From: Gracilibacillus kekensis
GTDB taxonomy: Bacteria; Bacillota; Bacilli; Bacillales; Amphibacillaceae
NCBI RefSeq assembly: GCF_900143085.1
Contig: NZ_FRCZ01000001.1
Coordinates: 1,140,964-1,204,963 of the forward strand
DNA: 64,000 nt
Direction: 5' to 3'
Every line of letters starts with the position of its first letter. Within the stretch, counting starts at the first letter, position 1. The translations under genes were made by a program, and so were the position numbers. The notes beneath the pieces are model-generated. The model ran no database searches, was not told the origin of the DNA, and saw only the letters and a program-made list of their open reading frames with translations. This document shows positions 1 to 8,808 of the stretch, piece by piece.

Positions 1-34
1 TTCCAAACGCACTATTTGGTTTCCATACATTCAA
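1..34 (-). CDS. 5' end of a truncated gene behind the LacI regulator
   Basis: A GGAGG ribosome site (complement of 45-49) precedes two open starts that run off the window edge: a TTG at 34 (reads MNVWKPNSAFG, spacing 10) and an ATG at 30 (reads MYGNQIVRLE, spacing 14). The ATG at 44 closes after ten codons, so it is not the start. The gene follows the LacI-type regulator on the same strand, with a 32-bp palindromic operator between them, so it is probably the first structural gene controlled by that regulator. Too little is visible to name a product. Confidence 0.35.
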   Translation of the reverse strand, partial: MNVWKPNSAFG

Positions 35-102
35 TTAATTTCATCCTCCCACAAATTTATTATAATATTTATATAAAAAAGCAATTTGCTTTTTATATGC
101 AC

Positions 103-134
103 TTATTTAATCGATTACGTAATCGATTAAATAA
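103..134. promoter_or_regulatory. Perfect 32-bp palindromic operator
   Basis: Positions 103-118 and 119-134 are exact reverse complements; the centre is AATCGATTACGTAATCGATT. LacI-family operators are typically palindromes with a central CG step, as here. It lies between the LacI gene and the next minus-strand gene, and a near-identical site lies in the regulator's own promoter, so both are probably its binding sites. Confidence 0.8.
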
Positions 135-152
135 TAGAGTGAAAAAACCTTT

Positions 153-1175
153 TTAAATAGATTCTCTCACTTTAAGCTGAGCTTTCAATTTGATATGGTT
201 CGCTTTTTCTTGATTTTTATTATTTATACGATTCAAAATACATTCAGCAGCTTTATACCCGATTTCGAATGCTGGTTGGTTTACTACAGATAATGGAGGT
301 GTAGTTATTTTAGTCCAATCATAATTGTCATATCCAATCACAGCAATATCTTTTGGCATTTTCAAACCGTTATCTTGAATACATTTAACAGAACCCATTG
401 TCATAATATTATTGGCAATAAATAAGGCATCAATTTGATTAGCTATGAGCTTCTCCGTCAGTTCATAACCTGAGCTAAAAGAAGATAGTCCTAATTCAAT
501 AAACTTGTCGTTAAACGGAATATGATTATCTTTTAGTGCTTGTTTGTAGCCTTCAAATCTTTCATTTGTTGTAGTAATACCTAACTCAGAACTGATAAAA
601 CCAATTTTCTTATAGCCTGAAGTCACTAATTTCGTCACACCATCGTATGTTCCTTGGAAATTATCAACCAATACATAATCACCTTCATAATTAATAGGTA
701 ACCTATCTATCATTACGATAGGGAATTGATTGTCTAATACTTCTTGAATGTGGTCAAAATCATCATTTGTCGGTGCTAGTATTAATCCATCGACTAATTG
801 GGTATTGAACATTTTCATTCTGTTTATTTCCTCTTGCATATCTTCCTTAGAGTTACTTAATATTAAGTTATATCCTTTACTATTTAAATTCGCCTCTATA
901 CCCTCAGCAATTGACATAAAAAATGATTTAGAAGTATCATCTTTTTTTACAGGAATCAAAAATCCAATCGTATTGGTTTTCGTACTTCTCAAGCTCCTAG
1001 CAGCAGAATTTGGACGATAATCTAGTTCCTGCATAACTTGTTCTACTTTTTCAGTAACTTTGGGAGAGACATATCTTGTACCATTAATCACATGTGATAC
1101 AGTTGCTGTTGAAACATTAGCTCTTTCAGCAACATCTTTAATTCTTATATTTTTCTTCGAGTTAACGCTTACCAT
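153..1175 (-). CDS. LacI/GalR-family transcriptional regulator
   Basis: This 340-aa protein has the standard LacI layout: an N-terminal helix-turn-helix with hinge (residues about 10-60, IKDVAERANVSTATVSHVIN and RPNSAARSL) followed by a periplasmic-binding-protein-like effector domain (IGFLIPV, GLILAPTND, IGYDNYDW). Such proteins repress sugar-utilisation genes until a sugar or derivative binds. The start at 1175 follows a GGAAGTGAG ribosome site. Palindromic operators sit upstream (1202-1223) and downstream (103-134), which indicates autoregulation and control of the gene beginning at the left edge. The ligand cannot be deduced. Confidence 0.93.
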   Translation of the reverse strand: MVSVNSKKNIRIKDVAERANVSTATVSHVINGTRYVSPKVTEKVEQVMQELDYRPNSAARSLRSTKTNTIGFLIPVKKDDTSKSFFMSIAEGIEANLNSKGYNLILSNSKEDMQEEINRMKMFNTQLVDGLILAPTNDDFDHIQEVLDNQFPIVMIDRLPINYEGDYVLVDNFQGTYDGVTKLVTSGYKKIGFISSELGITTTNERFEGYKQALKDNHIPFNDKFIELGLSSFSSGYELTEKLIANQIDALFIANNIMTMGSVKCIQDNGLKMPKDIAVIGYDNYDWTKITTPPLSVVNQPAFEIGYKAAECILNRINNKNQEKANHIKLKAQLKVRESI

Positions 1176-1201
1176 ATACTCACTTCCAACACCTTTTATT
1201 G

Positions 1202-1223
1202 TAATCGTTTACGTAATCGATTA
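1202..1223. promoter_or_regulatory. Operator in the LacI regulator promoter
   Basis: Imperfect palindrome centred on 1212/1213 (TAATCGTTTAC/GTAATCGATTA), one mismatch per half-site pair and the same core as the perfect palindrome at 103-134. It lies about 27 nt upstream of the regulator's start codon, where binding would block its own transcription. Confidence 0.75.
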
Positions 1224-1363
1224 ACTGAATTATAATATCTTTTCTTTTTATAGTCAATACTTTATTTATTCATAAGTTCTATTCACTACATAGATATAGG
1301 ATGTAATTCCTTTATATATAATGTGAAATAATAATGAGTTGTTGATTGATCAAATAAAAGTAA

Positions 1364-1773
1364 TTTTATCAAATCTATGGATCTCATAATGTATATGGAT
1401 CCAATATTTTATTATATATTGGGAAAGCTGATAGACAAACTTTAGGTAAACGATTAGCACAAGCACTATGGTGGTGGGATACAAGTGATCCTAATAACTT
1501 GCAGATTTATTGTGGCAAAATAGCAGGAGAATCCACTCTTTAGACAATCAATGGTCAAAAGAAATTGATTTAGCAGAAAAATTATTGATTAATGTCCATA
1601 AGCCTGCATACAATACGCAGAATTTAATCACTATTCCTGAAGAAAGACTGAGAAATATTCACATCTTGAATTGGGGATACTATCGTGATCTACTAGCAGA
1701 GGTTTCTGGGTTAAGGTGGACTACTGCGTTGAATAATATGGAGTATGATGTTTATAAATTTTTTCGGAAATAA
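1364..1773 (+). pseudogene. Decayed GIY-YIG-like protein gene
   Basis: One frame from 1364 reads without a start codon through NVYGSNILLYIGKADRQTLG and on to CGKIAGE before a TAG near 1543. The +1 frame then continues as HSLDNQWSKEIDLAEKLL and INVHKPAYNTQNL to a TAA at 1773. Joined, the two halves read as one protein with a GIY-YIG-like opening (VYG...LYIGKA) and an EkLLInvHkPAYN segment. A frameshift near 1535 and a missing N-terminus make it a remnant. The family assignment rests on the motif only. Confidence 0.6.
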
Positions 1774-2612
1774 TGCTTCTGTATACAAGCGAAAGAGTGC
1801 TCCAGATTACGTTATATAGTCTTTAAGACGGTCACCCCCTTCGAAAGACCAGTCGCTCACGCATGAAGGACATTTATTGCAAAGCAAAGCTATTAAACAA
1901 TTGAATAGATTGTAAAAGGGCATGCGCTATATATGTTATTACTCCTCGTAAATAACGTATGAATTATACACTATTAAATCCAATTAGCGTATGAATAACG
2001 TACAATTAATCTATTATTTAACGTTAAGAGGATGGTGAGTTTGCTTGTATCAACCAAAATTTAGTGACTCTCCGTCCTTAACCAAAAGATTTAATTTCAA
2101 TTGATTGTTCTCAAGCAAGGCATCATTAAGAAGCCTCTAATAAAAATATTAGAGACTTAGTTAGTGATATTAAAAATCAAAATTAGCAACTTCATCAAAG
2201 TCTACTACGTGGGGAATCTCGTTAGCGTACATTAGATCCCAAATTAAAGATAGTTTCATAATTACTTCCATATCAAGCTGAGGGATTTGAAAAGCATCAT
2301 GGTAATCAAAAAGGCAAGAGTTAAAGTCCAATCTAGAATACGCACGGTTTTTAGATATTAAAGAACAGAAGAAAAACATATTTAAAGTGCACGTCTTCCA
2401 CCATATTTACTCATGTTAATTCAATGCTCTTTTCAGAAATGTGGAGCGTTATACCTGAAAAGTGCTTTTGAATGCAAATCACCTCCATAGACACCCTTTT
2501 TCCTTAGAAAATGGAAAAAAAGGCCCTAGATGTTTTGAGAAAATGACTCGTATTTTGTTTCTCTCATTATTCTTTAAGTTTTTTCACCACTCAAATACAA
2601 AAAATTCCCAAA
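1774..2612. other. Gene-poor region with possible relics
   Basis: No convincing complete gene was found. A 69-codon minus-strand frame at 2170-2379 has a protein-like C-terminal half (DLMYANEIPHVVDFDEVANF) but no good ribosome site, so it may be the tail of a lost gene. A hairpin-like CCTTTTTCC/GGAAAAAAAGG lies at about 2498-2526, and T-rich sequence follows the DUF4328 stop on the minus strand. Confidence 0.35.
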
Positions 2613-3245
2613 TTAAACTGTCTCCTTTTTCGCCTGTTCATTCGGTTTCAATTCTATTTCGTTAGTCTTACCAACACTTTCACCAGCTATAATTTGTAAG
2701 GCCTTAGTAATAGTTTTTACCATCAATAGATAAAAAATAACTAGAACGAGATCAACTGTATAGGAAGCTAACCAAACTCCTATTGATGTAGAATTGGACA
2801 GGGAACTTGATACTCCTCTAGAGATTATGTTTAAAAAATAATAGAAAGGGATAAATAATCTTAATTGATTTGCTAAGGTGTTAGTATCAAATCTCAAGTC
2901 AAGTTGTTTTGCCATCGTTGAATAGACATTCCACATTCCCCACAAATTATAAATTGGAATAATTACCCTCAGTACAGCCGCTAATGGAGAAATAGGATAC
3001 TGGATAGAAAAATGGTTTAAATCAATATGAATCTTATAAAGCCAAATTAAGTACAAAATTACTAAGATTAAGAAACTAACACCTAAAAATATATTGATGA
3101 AGTGATCAAATGTCATAATATTTAGGTAAATGTTATAATGAAATGCGAAAAGGTATGTATTAATTAGTCCAACTCCATTTAGTATAATAACTCCCCATAA
3201 AAAAACGCTCAATATTTTACCAATTGATTTCGAATTAAGTTTCAA
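2613..3245 (-). CDS. DUF4328 multi-pass membrane protein
   Basis: A 210-aa membrane protein with about five hydrophobic segments. The stretch LRVIIPIYNLWGMWNVYSTM matches the pattern of the DUF4328 family (a conserved IP-x-x-NL-W segment after a cytoplasmic loop). The start is a TTG at 3245 preceded by AAAGGTGG at good spacing. It lies 23 nt downstream of the Lon-like protease gene on the same strand, so the two are probably co-transcribed. The function of the family is unknown; the neighbour suggests a membrane stress or quality-control role, which is inference. Confidence 0.75.
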   Translation of the reverse strand: MKLNSKSIGKILSVFLWGVIILNGVGLINTYLFAFHYNIYLNIMTFDHFINIFLGVSFLILVILYLIWLYKIHIDLNHFSIQYPISPLAAVLRVIIPIYNLWGMWNVYSTMAKQLDLRFDTNTLANQLRLFIPFYYFLNIISRGVSSSLSNSTSIGVWLASYTVDLVLVIFYLLMVKTITKALQIIAGESVGKTNEIELKPNEQAKKETV

Positions 3246-3268
3246 TTGATTTCTCCACCTTTCTAATC

Positions 3269-4024
3269 TTAAGAATTTTCTAAATAGGAAATTGCATCGT
3301 CTAACTTAGCCACTGGAACAACCTGAAATGACAATTTTTCTTCTTTTACAATTTCTAATGCTTCTTCAAAGTTACTTTGGCCACTATAAGAATCTTTGTT
3401 ATCCGGTATAAAAAAGACATCTACATTATTTTGTTCTGCAGTTAATAACTTGTGGCGAATTGCCCCTACTTCCCCAATACTGTAATCTGGGTTGATTGTT
3501 CCGGTTCCGGCAATTATGTAAGACCCATTTTTCGAAAAGTCTTTCTTATACATTTCTTCATATAATCCAATTGTTAACATTAAACCAAAAGAGTCTCCGG
3601 CATATGAGGAAGAGTTTTCTAATATGTTACTCATCTTGTTATATAGTAGTTCATTAGAATTCTGTGATTGTTCAAATATTGGAAGATGAACTGCATTACT
3701 AACGACCTCGTCCTTAGAAAATTCCATCTCTTCTAGTTGATAAATATAGTTTTCATGTTCATAGGAATCCAACGGAATAAATTCGATCTCATCATAGGAA
3801 TATTGTATGGTTAATTTTTCATAGATATTTTGCGTAACCCCTAAGTTTACGTATGTAAAATAAACACTCCCACTTACACCTAATTCTTCCACAGGAACAA
3901 TGTCCCCAGTAGCAATATATTCTTCATGCTTAGGAAACAAAAGTATCACTGTTATTAACAAAGGGACAAACAATAAGAGAGCACTAACTTTTGCTTCCTT
4001 AGATATACTAGAGACTAAACCCAT
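3269..4024 (-). CDS. Membrane-anchored Lon-like (S16) serine protease
   Basis: This 251-aa protein has one N-terminal membrane helix (residues about 13-30) and a C-terminal Lon proteolytic-type domain. GDSFGLMLTIGLYE carries the putative nucleophile Ser, and GEVGAIRHKLLTA carries the paired Lys of the S16 Ser-Lys dyad; GTGTINPDYSIGEVG is the typical Lon-domain strand. It resembles B. subtilis YlbL but is about 90 residues shorter and I see no PDZ domain between the anchor and the protease. Start at 4024 follows a strong GGAGGTG site. It is first in a two-gene unit with the DUF4328 protein. Confidence 0.8.
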   Translation of the reverse strand: MGLVSSISKEAKVSALLLFVPLLITVILLFPKHEEYIATGDIVPVEELGVSGSVYFTYVNLGVTQNIYEKLTIQYSYDEIEFIPLDSYEHENYIYQLEEMEFSKDEVVSNAVHLPIFEQSQNSNELLYNKMSNILENSSSYAGDSFGLMLTIGLYEEMYKKDFSKNGSYIIAGTGTINPDYSIGEVGAIRHKLLTAEQNNVDVFFIPDNKDSYSGQSNFEEALEIVKEEKLSFQVVPVAKLDDAISYLENS

Positions 4025-4081
4025 AATAATTTCACCTCCTTTTTATAGTATAGCCATAGTCGTTATTCATAAGCATTACTC

Positions 4082-4119
4082 CCCTTTTGTTCAGTGATTA
4101 GCCGACCTGAACAAAAGGG
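4082..4119. other. 13-bp perfect hairpin upstream of the protease gene
   Basis: CCCTTTTGTTCAG (4082-4094) pairs perfectly with CTGAACAAAAGGG (4107-4119) around a 12-nt loop. There is no T-run on either side, so it is not a clear terminator. It lies 57 nt upstream of the protease start and could be a 5'-leader structure or a regulator binding site. Confidence 0.6.
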
Positions 4120-4316
4120 AATATTATCAAAATTTTAGTATATCACATCTAACTCAAAACATGGGTTCATTCCCACGATATTTTAACTTGTATATTAGAA
4201 AGTAGCTAATTCACCATAACTGATGATTTCCAAGGTAATATCCAGTAAATTTAAGTGTTTGGCTTTTTGATAAAAAACACAAATTAATATAGTACCGTAA
4301 ACCTTATAACAAAATA

Positions 4317-4347
4317 AAGATGCTAGCTTGTGGATAGCTAGCATCTT
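4317..4347 (-). terminator. Rho-independent terminator
   Basis: AAGATGCTAGCT (4317-4328) and AGCTAGCATCTT (4336-4347) form a 12-bp stem with a 7-nt loop. On the minus strand the stem is followed by TTTATTTTG, just after the stop of the 4354-6447 gene. Confidence 0.85.
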
Positions 4348-4353
4348 CGTTAA

Positions 4354-6447
4354 TTAATCATTTAATATAGAAAAATCATCAATATTAATTCTCTCTCCAG
4401 ATGTTCCGTCTACTACAATACGGAATCGTACTGTTCCTGGCTCATTCACTTGAATGGTTTCAGCGACAAGTGTACTACCACTTATATATGGACCTGCTAC
4501 ACTTGTCCATGTTGTTCCTCCATTAGTTGATTTCTCTAAGCTCCAATTTGCGCCACTATCATTTCCAAAATTGGCATGTTCTACCGTGACACTCTCCGCT
4601 CCATCGGCATCAAAATTCATCGTTATCGATCCGTTTGAACGAATACGGGTAGACTGTGTACCGTTCTTCTTGTCTGATGATAATGAGCCTAATAACGCAT
4701 TGTCAAAGTGCCATGAACCAGATGCTAACGTAACATTAGCTGCTGCATATGCTCCTTTACTACCACTCTCAAAATCTTCAAAGGGCGAAGATGGAGCATC
4801 AGTAGGTTCAGCTATTGTAAAATCATCAATATTAATTCGCTCTCCAGATGTTCCGTCGACTACAATACGGAATCGTACTGTTCCCGTCTCATTCACTTGA
4901 ATGGTTTCAGTGGCAAGTGTACTACCGCTTGTGTAAGGACCTGCTACACTTGTCCATGTTGTTCCTCCATTTGTTGACTTTTCTAAACTCCAATTCGCAC
5001 CACTATCATTCCCAAAATTGGCATGTTCAATCGTGACACTCTCTGCTCCATCAACATCAAAATTCATCGTTATCGATCCGTTTGAACGAATGCGGGTAGA
5101 TTGTATACCATTCTTCTTGTCCGATGATAACGTGCCTAATAACGCATTGTCAAAGTGCCATGAACCAGATGCTAACGTAACATTAGCCGCTGCATAAGCT
5201 CCTTTACTACCGCTCTCAAAATCTTCTGTTACACCATCAGCAGGATCGCTTGGATCACCTGGGTCGGTACTTTCTTCATAACCGTAAGAACCTGCTGCAA
5301 AAGTTGAACGATCCCACCAGTCATATCCTGCATCTGGCATATCCCACGGCTCCGACTCTGGTTCGGTTGAAGAAACAGGATCTTCCATGCTTAATAATGA
5401 AGTTGTTTGATCTAATTGCAGACCACTTACCTGGTCAAACGAAGTATAATTTTCTTGTGTTGCTAACCAATTCATCAAATTAACGAGTAAAGTACCATTA
5501 TCTAATTCATTAAAACCATCATAGGTCGTTTTGGTGCCACCAGTTTCTTCTCTTGCATACTTCGGAGTAATATCTTCCACCGGAGAAGAATCACCGATAA
5601 CTGCCACTTTACCTAAATTATATTTACCAATTGCTACATATGGCCCTTCCGCAATTCCACCGCCATTATATACACCTTGATCAACAGCATGTGCCCAAGC
5701 TTCATTTGTATCTTCAATATAAACGATACCTTTTGCTTTATTGGGGTCGGTAATAGCTATTGTAGAGCCAGCATACATCGTCATTGTATTGACATTGCTC
5801 GTGATATTAAACGATTGTGAAGGAGACACAATAACATCGGAATGGACATTACCTATTGAATTGTAGCGGATACGCATACCAAAATGATCACTTAACCAAT
5901 CTGAATTAGCAACATCTTCCATATAGAAAGAATCCTCTTCCTCTTGACTCATACCTAGAGTTGGATCAGACCACGCACCACGTCGATAGCCGTTAAACGT
6001 CTCGGAAGAATCCCATCTGTTCTTGTTTCGATCTGCATTATAATGATCGGCAATGAAAAAAATACTTCCGCCTTGATTAACATAATCTACCATCGCTTGT
6101 TGCTCTTGAGTGGAAAAAGGAATATTTGCTTCTGGGATAACAAATACATCATAGCTTGAGAGATCATTTAACGTAAATCTACCTTCTTTTCTTAATTCTT
6201 TGACATAATATCCTTCATCTGCTATCGCTTCAGCAAAGTCAGAAAAAGCACCATCGATTACCCAGTCTGCTGCACCAGCAGTTTGTCCATGTGTGTTATC
6301 AAACAAGACAGACATTCTATTATCTGAACTACTACTAGGATTAATTTCTGGCGCAGGATCTAGTGGACTCTCAGCACTAAGCACAGGGACAAAAATAAAC
6401 AGACTACAAACGAATACAACCATCCATTTGGAAAGCTTTTGCAACAA
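4354..6447 (-). CDS. Secreted protein: GATase1-like domain plus two C-terminal modules
   Basis: A TTG at 6447 is the likely start because GGAGG lies 7 nt before it; the more upstream ATG overlaps that site. The roughly 697-aa product has a signal peptide (KWMVVFVCSLFIFVPVLSAE), then a Rossmann-like domain (VLFDNTHGQTAG, DVFVIPEANIPFS, QGGSIFFIADHYNAD) of the kind found in exported Bacillus proteins annotated as DNA-binding or nuclease-associated. An acidic and proline-rich linker leads to two near-identical beta-rich modules of about 140 residues that begin DFESGSKGAYAAANVTLASG. Those modules resemble accessory domains on secreted Bacillus nucleases. No catalytic motif is evident, so the function is uncertain. 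Confidence 0.6.
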   Translation of the reverse strand: MLQKLSKWMVVFVCSLFIFVPVLSAESPLDPAPEINPSSSSDNRMSVLFDNTHGQTAGAADWVIDGAFSDFAEAIADEGYYVKELRKEGRFTLNDLSSYDVFVIPEANIPFSTQEQQAMVDYVNQGGSIFFIADHYNADRNKNRWDSSETFNGYRRGAWSDPTLGMSQEEEDSFYMEDVANSDWLSDHFGMRIRYNSIGNVHSDVIVSPSQSFNITSNVNTMTMYAGSTIAITDPNKAKGIVYIEDTNEAWAHAVDQGVYNGGGIAEGPYVAIGKYNLGKVAVIGDSSPVEDITPKYAREETGGTKTTYDGFNELDNGTLLVNLMNWLATQENYTSFDQVSGLQLDQTTSLLSMEDPVSSTEPESEPWDMPDAGYDWWDRSTFAAGSYGYEESTDPGDPSDPADGVTEDFESGSKGAYAAANVTLASGSWHFDNALLGTLSSDKKNGIQSTRIRSNGSITMNFDVDGAESVTIEHANFGNDSGANWSLEKSTNGGTTWTSVAGPYTSGSTLATETIQVNETGTVRFRIVVDGTSGERINIDDFTIAEPTDAPSSPFEDFESGSKGAYAAANVTLASGSWHFDNALLGSLSSDKKNGTQSTRIRSNGSITMNFDADGAESVTVEHANFGNDSGANWSLEKSTNGGTTWTSVAGPYISGSTLVAETIQVNEPGTVRFRIVVDGTSGERINIDDFSILND
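4363..5226 (-). repeat. In-gene tandem duplication, two units of about 420-440 bp
   Basis: Unit 1 (about 4813-5226) and unit 2 (about 4363-4786) are nearly identical at both protein and DNA level and are separated by a short Pro/Ser linker. The low divergence, mostly at third positions, suggests a recent duplication or ongoing gene conversion. Confidence 0.85.
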
Positions 6448-6462
6448 TGTAATTCCTCCCAT

Positions 6463-6935
6463 TTTTAATTTTTAGCTACCTTTTTCCTACCCTCCTTTAA
6501 TAAAACCTTCCATTTAAAACTATCAAAACAATATTATGTTCAATCAAGGATTTTGTTAAGTTCAAGTTAATTATTAAACAAGAAATTAAGCAAACTAATC
6601 TGCTTTGTTTATACTAGGTAAAGGATAAGCATTAAGTGCTTAGCCTTTTGGTTTACTCATATCTTTTCCAATAATTTTCGTACTTCTTTCGTATCTATTT
6701 AAAGAAGCACATCTTCTACTTAACTTCACTTCGCTTATCTATTAAAAATGTTGGATGAGGCAATCTTTCACCTAGCATTTCATATAATACTCCAAATTTT
6801 TTCGATATCCCGCCTTAATAGTATCCTTAAAGAAACTAAATAACTTTAAAGTGCCTACTTTTAACGATCGTTTTATTAATTTATACTGAAGGTTCGCATT
6901 TATCCAAATAGACATAAAAGGAGCTTTCTTTATAT
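6463..6935. other. Intergenic region between divergent genes
   Basis: No gene was seen in this 470-nt stretch. It holds an imperfect hairpin AAAGGATAAGC/GCTTAGCCTTT (6620-6630 with 6638-6648), and a short ACGATCGT palindrome near 6862, about 70 nt upstream of azoR, which could be an operator. Confidence 0.4.
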
Positions 6936-7580
6936 ATGAATATTTTAGTAGTTAAAGCAAATAATCGCCCTTCCACAGAGGCAATCTCTAGTAAAATGTA
7001 TGAAACATTCATGGCAGAATTAGAAGGTAAAGATGTAAACGTAACAACTTATGATGTGTATCAAGAAGACACGCCTTTCTTCGGTCAAGATGCCTTTAAC
7101 GCTTTTGGCAAGGTTCAAAATGGTGAAGAATTAACTGACGTGGAATCACGTCTATTAGCTGCAAAACAAAAAGCAATGGATGCAATATCAGCTGCAGATG
7201 TCGTCGTATTCGCATTCCCATTATGGAACTTAACAATCCCGGCTAAATTACAAACATTCATTGATTATGTTTATGCTGCAGGATTCGCATTTAAATATGA
7301 CTCACAAGGCAACCTGATTCAACTAATGACAGATAAAAAAGCCATTTTTCTAAACGCTCGCGGTGGAGTTTACTCCGCACCAGAAGCGGCTCCAATGGAA
7401 ATGGCGGTTAACTATATGCGTAACGTATTTGGTGGCATCTTCGGTATGGAAATTATCGATGAAGTAATTATTGAAGGTCACAATGCAATGCCTGATAAAG
7501 CACAGGAAATCATCACTGCAGGAATGGAAGAAGTGAAGGATTCTGCAAATCGTTTACTAAAAATGGCAGTTACGATTTAA
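6936..7580 (+). CDS. azoR: FMN-dependent NADH-azoreductase
   Basis: This 214-aa flavodoxin-fold protein has the length and motifs of the AzoR/AcpD family: an N-terminal beta-alpha phosphate-binding segment (MNILVVKANNRPSTEAIS), the FMN-binding FAFPLWNLTIPAKLQTFIDY, and LNARGGVYS. Such enzymes use NADH to reduce azo dyes and quinones by two-electron transfer and protect against electrophile stress. The ribosome site AAAAGGAG lies 12 nt before the ATG. A repeat of the dispersed GGGACGG family starts 4 nt after its stop codon. Confidence 0.93.
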   Translation: MNILVVKANNRPSTEAISSKMYETFMAELEGKDVNVTTYDVYQEDTPFFGQDAFNAFGKVQNGEELTDVESRLLAAKQKAMDAISAADVVVFAFPLWNLTIPAKLQTFIDYVYAAGFAFKYDSQGNLIQLMTDKKAIFLNARGGVYSAPEAAPMEMAVNYMRNVFGGIFGMEIIDEVIIEGHNAMPDKAQEIITAGMEEVKDSANRLLKMAVTI

Positions 7581-7584
7581 ACTG

Positions 7585-7947
7585 TGAAACACAGGGACGG
7601 TTCTAGTGTTTCATTCATCATGGTTTAAGATTACAGATTTCCTAAAAGATGTATAGAACATAAAGTATTGTTATGGCTACTCAAATGGAGTTGAATTTTC
7701 GAAAAACTAATACTGGCGATCTAAGACAGATCGTTTTGAAAAATGGAAGAGATGAAAAAACAAGACCTTAATTCATAATGACATCCTTCAAAACATGAAA
7801 AACCTATTTGATCATTCTAATGATGTGACCCTTAACCTAACCGCTCTATATTTAATAAATACAGTTGTTAACTGTAAACACAAAAAAGTAAGCTGAAGAT
7901 ACAAAGTCTTCAGCTTTATGAAACGGTAGAACCGTCCCCGTGTTTCA
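7585..7947 (+). mobile_element. Internally deleted copy of the repeat-flanked cassette
   Basis: The left repeat (7585-7613) and inverted right repeat (7919-7947) bracket 300 nt of degenerate sequence. That interior aligns with the intact cassette at 27950-28661: TATAGAACAT, CAAATGGAGTTG and CGAAAAA near the left, CATAATGACATCCTTCAAAA and ATTCTAATGATG near the right. Stops and a large deletion destroy the gene. The hairpin AAGCTGAAGA/TCTTCAGCTT (7890-7899 with 7907-7916) is kept and has a T6 run on the minus strand, where it can terminate the SDR transcript. Confidence 0.8.
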
Positions 7948-8752
7948 CTAACTCTTCACTACGCTCCCATAGTTCACGAGCTACTGTGCCATCATCTTTA
8001 AATGCGACGGACATTGGCCTGCCTTTTGAGTAGACTTCTCCTGATTGCCAATCGGTACCCGGTTTTCCCTCGACAAGCTCTGTTAACATGCGGGCACTTT
8101 TCTCCGGACTTATGGTGATCAAATACTTGAGAGGAGTGTGATAGAAAAACCGCATGAAATGATTGGTCTCACTCGCAAAGTTGGAACGGACTACTCCTGG
8201 GTGAAAGGCTACGGTTGAGATTCCATTTTCCCGGTAGCGTCGGTCTAGTTCACGAGTAAACAGGATGTTCTCCAATTTACCATAACCATAAGCTGTCAGT
8301 GGAGCATAATTCTTTTTGTTATTAAGATCCTTTACGTCAAAATTCTTTCCGAACGCATTTGCAGCAGCGCTAGAAGTTTGGATGATTTTTGACTGACTTT
8401 CAATCAATTGTTCCATAAGTAATTTCGTTAACAGAAACGGCGCCAGATGATTCACCTGAAATGTTTTTTCGAATCCGTCCTCGGTTAATTCTCGACCTCC
8501 CATTACCCCGCCTGCATTGTTTACCAATACGTCAATATGATTATATTGCTTTAACTCAGAAGCAAGTCGTTTCACATCGGCCAATCGTGAGTAATCAGCT
8601 AAATGAGATGGAGCTTGAAGTTCTTTTGCAAGCTTTTCGGTTTTCTCCCTGGAACGACCTATAATTACGACATTGTAACCTTTAGCTTTTAACTGACGAG
8701 CAGATGCCGCACCAATACCATCACTTGCTCCAGTAATTACGATTGTCTGCAT
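7916..8752 (-). CDS. Short-chain dehydrogenase/reductase with a repeat-encoded C-terminus
   Basis: A 278-aa SDR. The start at 8752 follows AAGGAGG with 8-nt spacing; an earlier in-frame ATG lacks a ribosome site. It has the NAD(P) motif TGASDGIGAAS, NNAG (VLVNNAGGVMGG), the Ser of the catalytic triad (TSSAAA) and Y-x-x-x-K in YGYGKLENI. The order matches human RDH/WWOX-like classical SDRs acting on alcohols or carbonyls; the substrate is unknown. The last nine residues (KHGDGSTVS) are encoded by the dispersed repeat at 7919-7947, and the TAA lies just beyond it, so the native end has been replaced. Confidence 0.88.
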   Translation of the reverse strand: MQTIVITGASDGIGAASARQLKAKGYNVVIIGRSREKTEKLAKELQAPSHLADYSRLADVKRLASELKQYNHIDVLVNNAGGVMGGRELTEDGFEKTFQVNHLAPFLLTKLLMEQLIESQSKIIQTSSAAANAFGKNFDVKDLNNKKNYAPLTAYGYGKLENILFTRELDRRYRENGISTVAFHPGVVRSNFASETNHFMRFFYHTPLKYLITISPEKSARMLTELVEGKPGTDWQSGEVYSKGRPMSVAFKDDGTVARELWERSEELVKHGDGSTVS

Positions 8753-8779
8753 GAATAAATCCTCCTTCAACTATTCGGA

Positions 8780-8808
8780 TGAAACACGAGAACCGTCCCC
8801 GTGTTTCA
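8780..8808 (-). repeat. Stop-codon repeat between NMO and SDR genes
   Basis: A 29-bp copy of the dispersed palindrome. Its first three bases on the minus strand are the TGA stop of the nitronate monooxygenase gene. It fills most of the 53-nt gap to the SDR start and leaves the SDR ribosome site intact. Confidence 0.9.

Noticed and set aside
4454..4900. 148-codon plus-strand frame opposite the duplicated module
   Set aside because: It is antisense to the two-module region, and the apparent repeats in it only mirror the coding strand.
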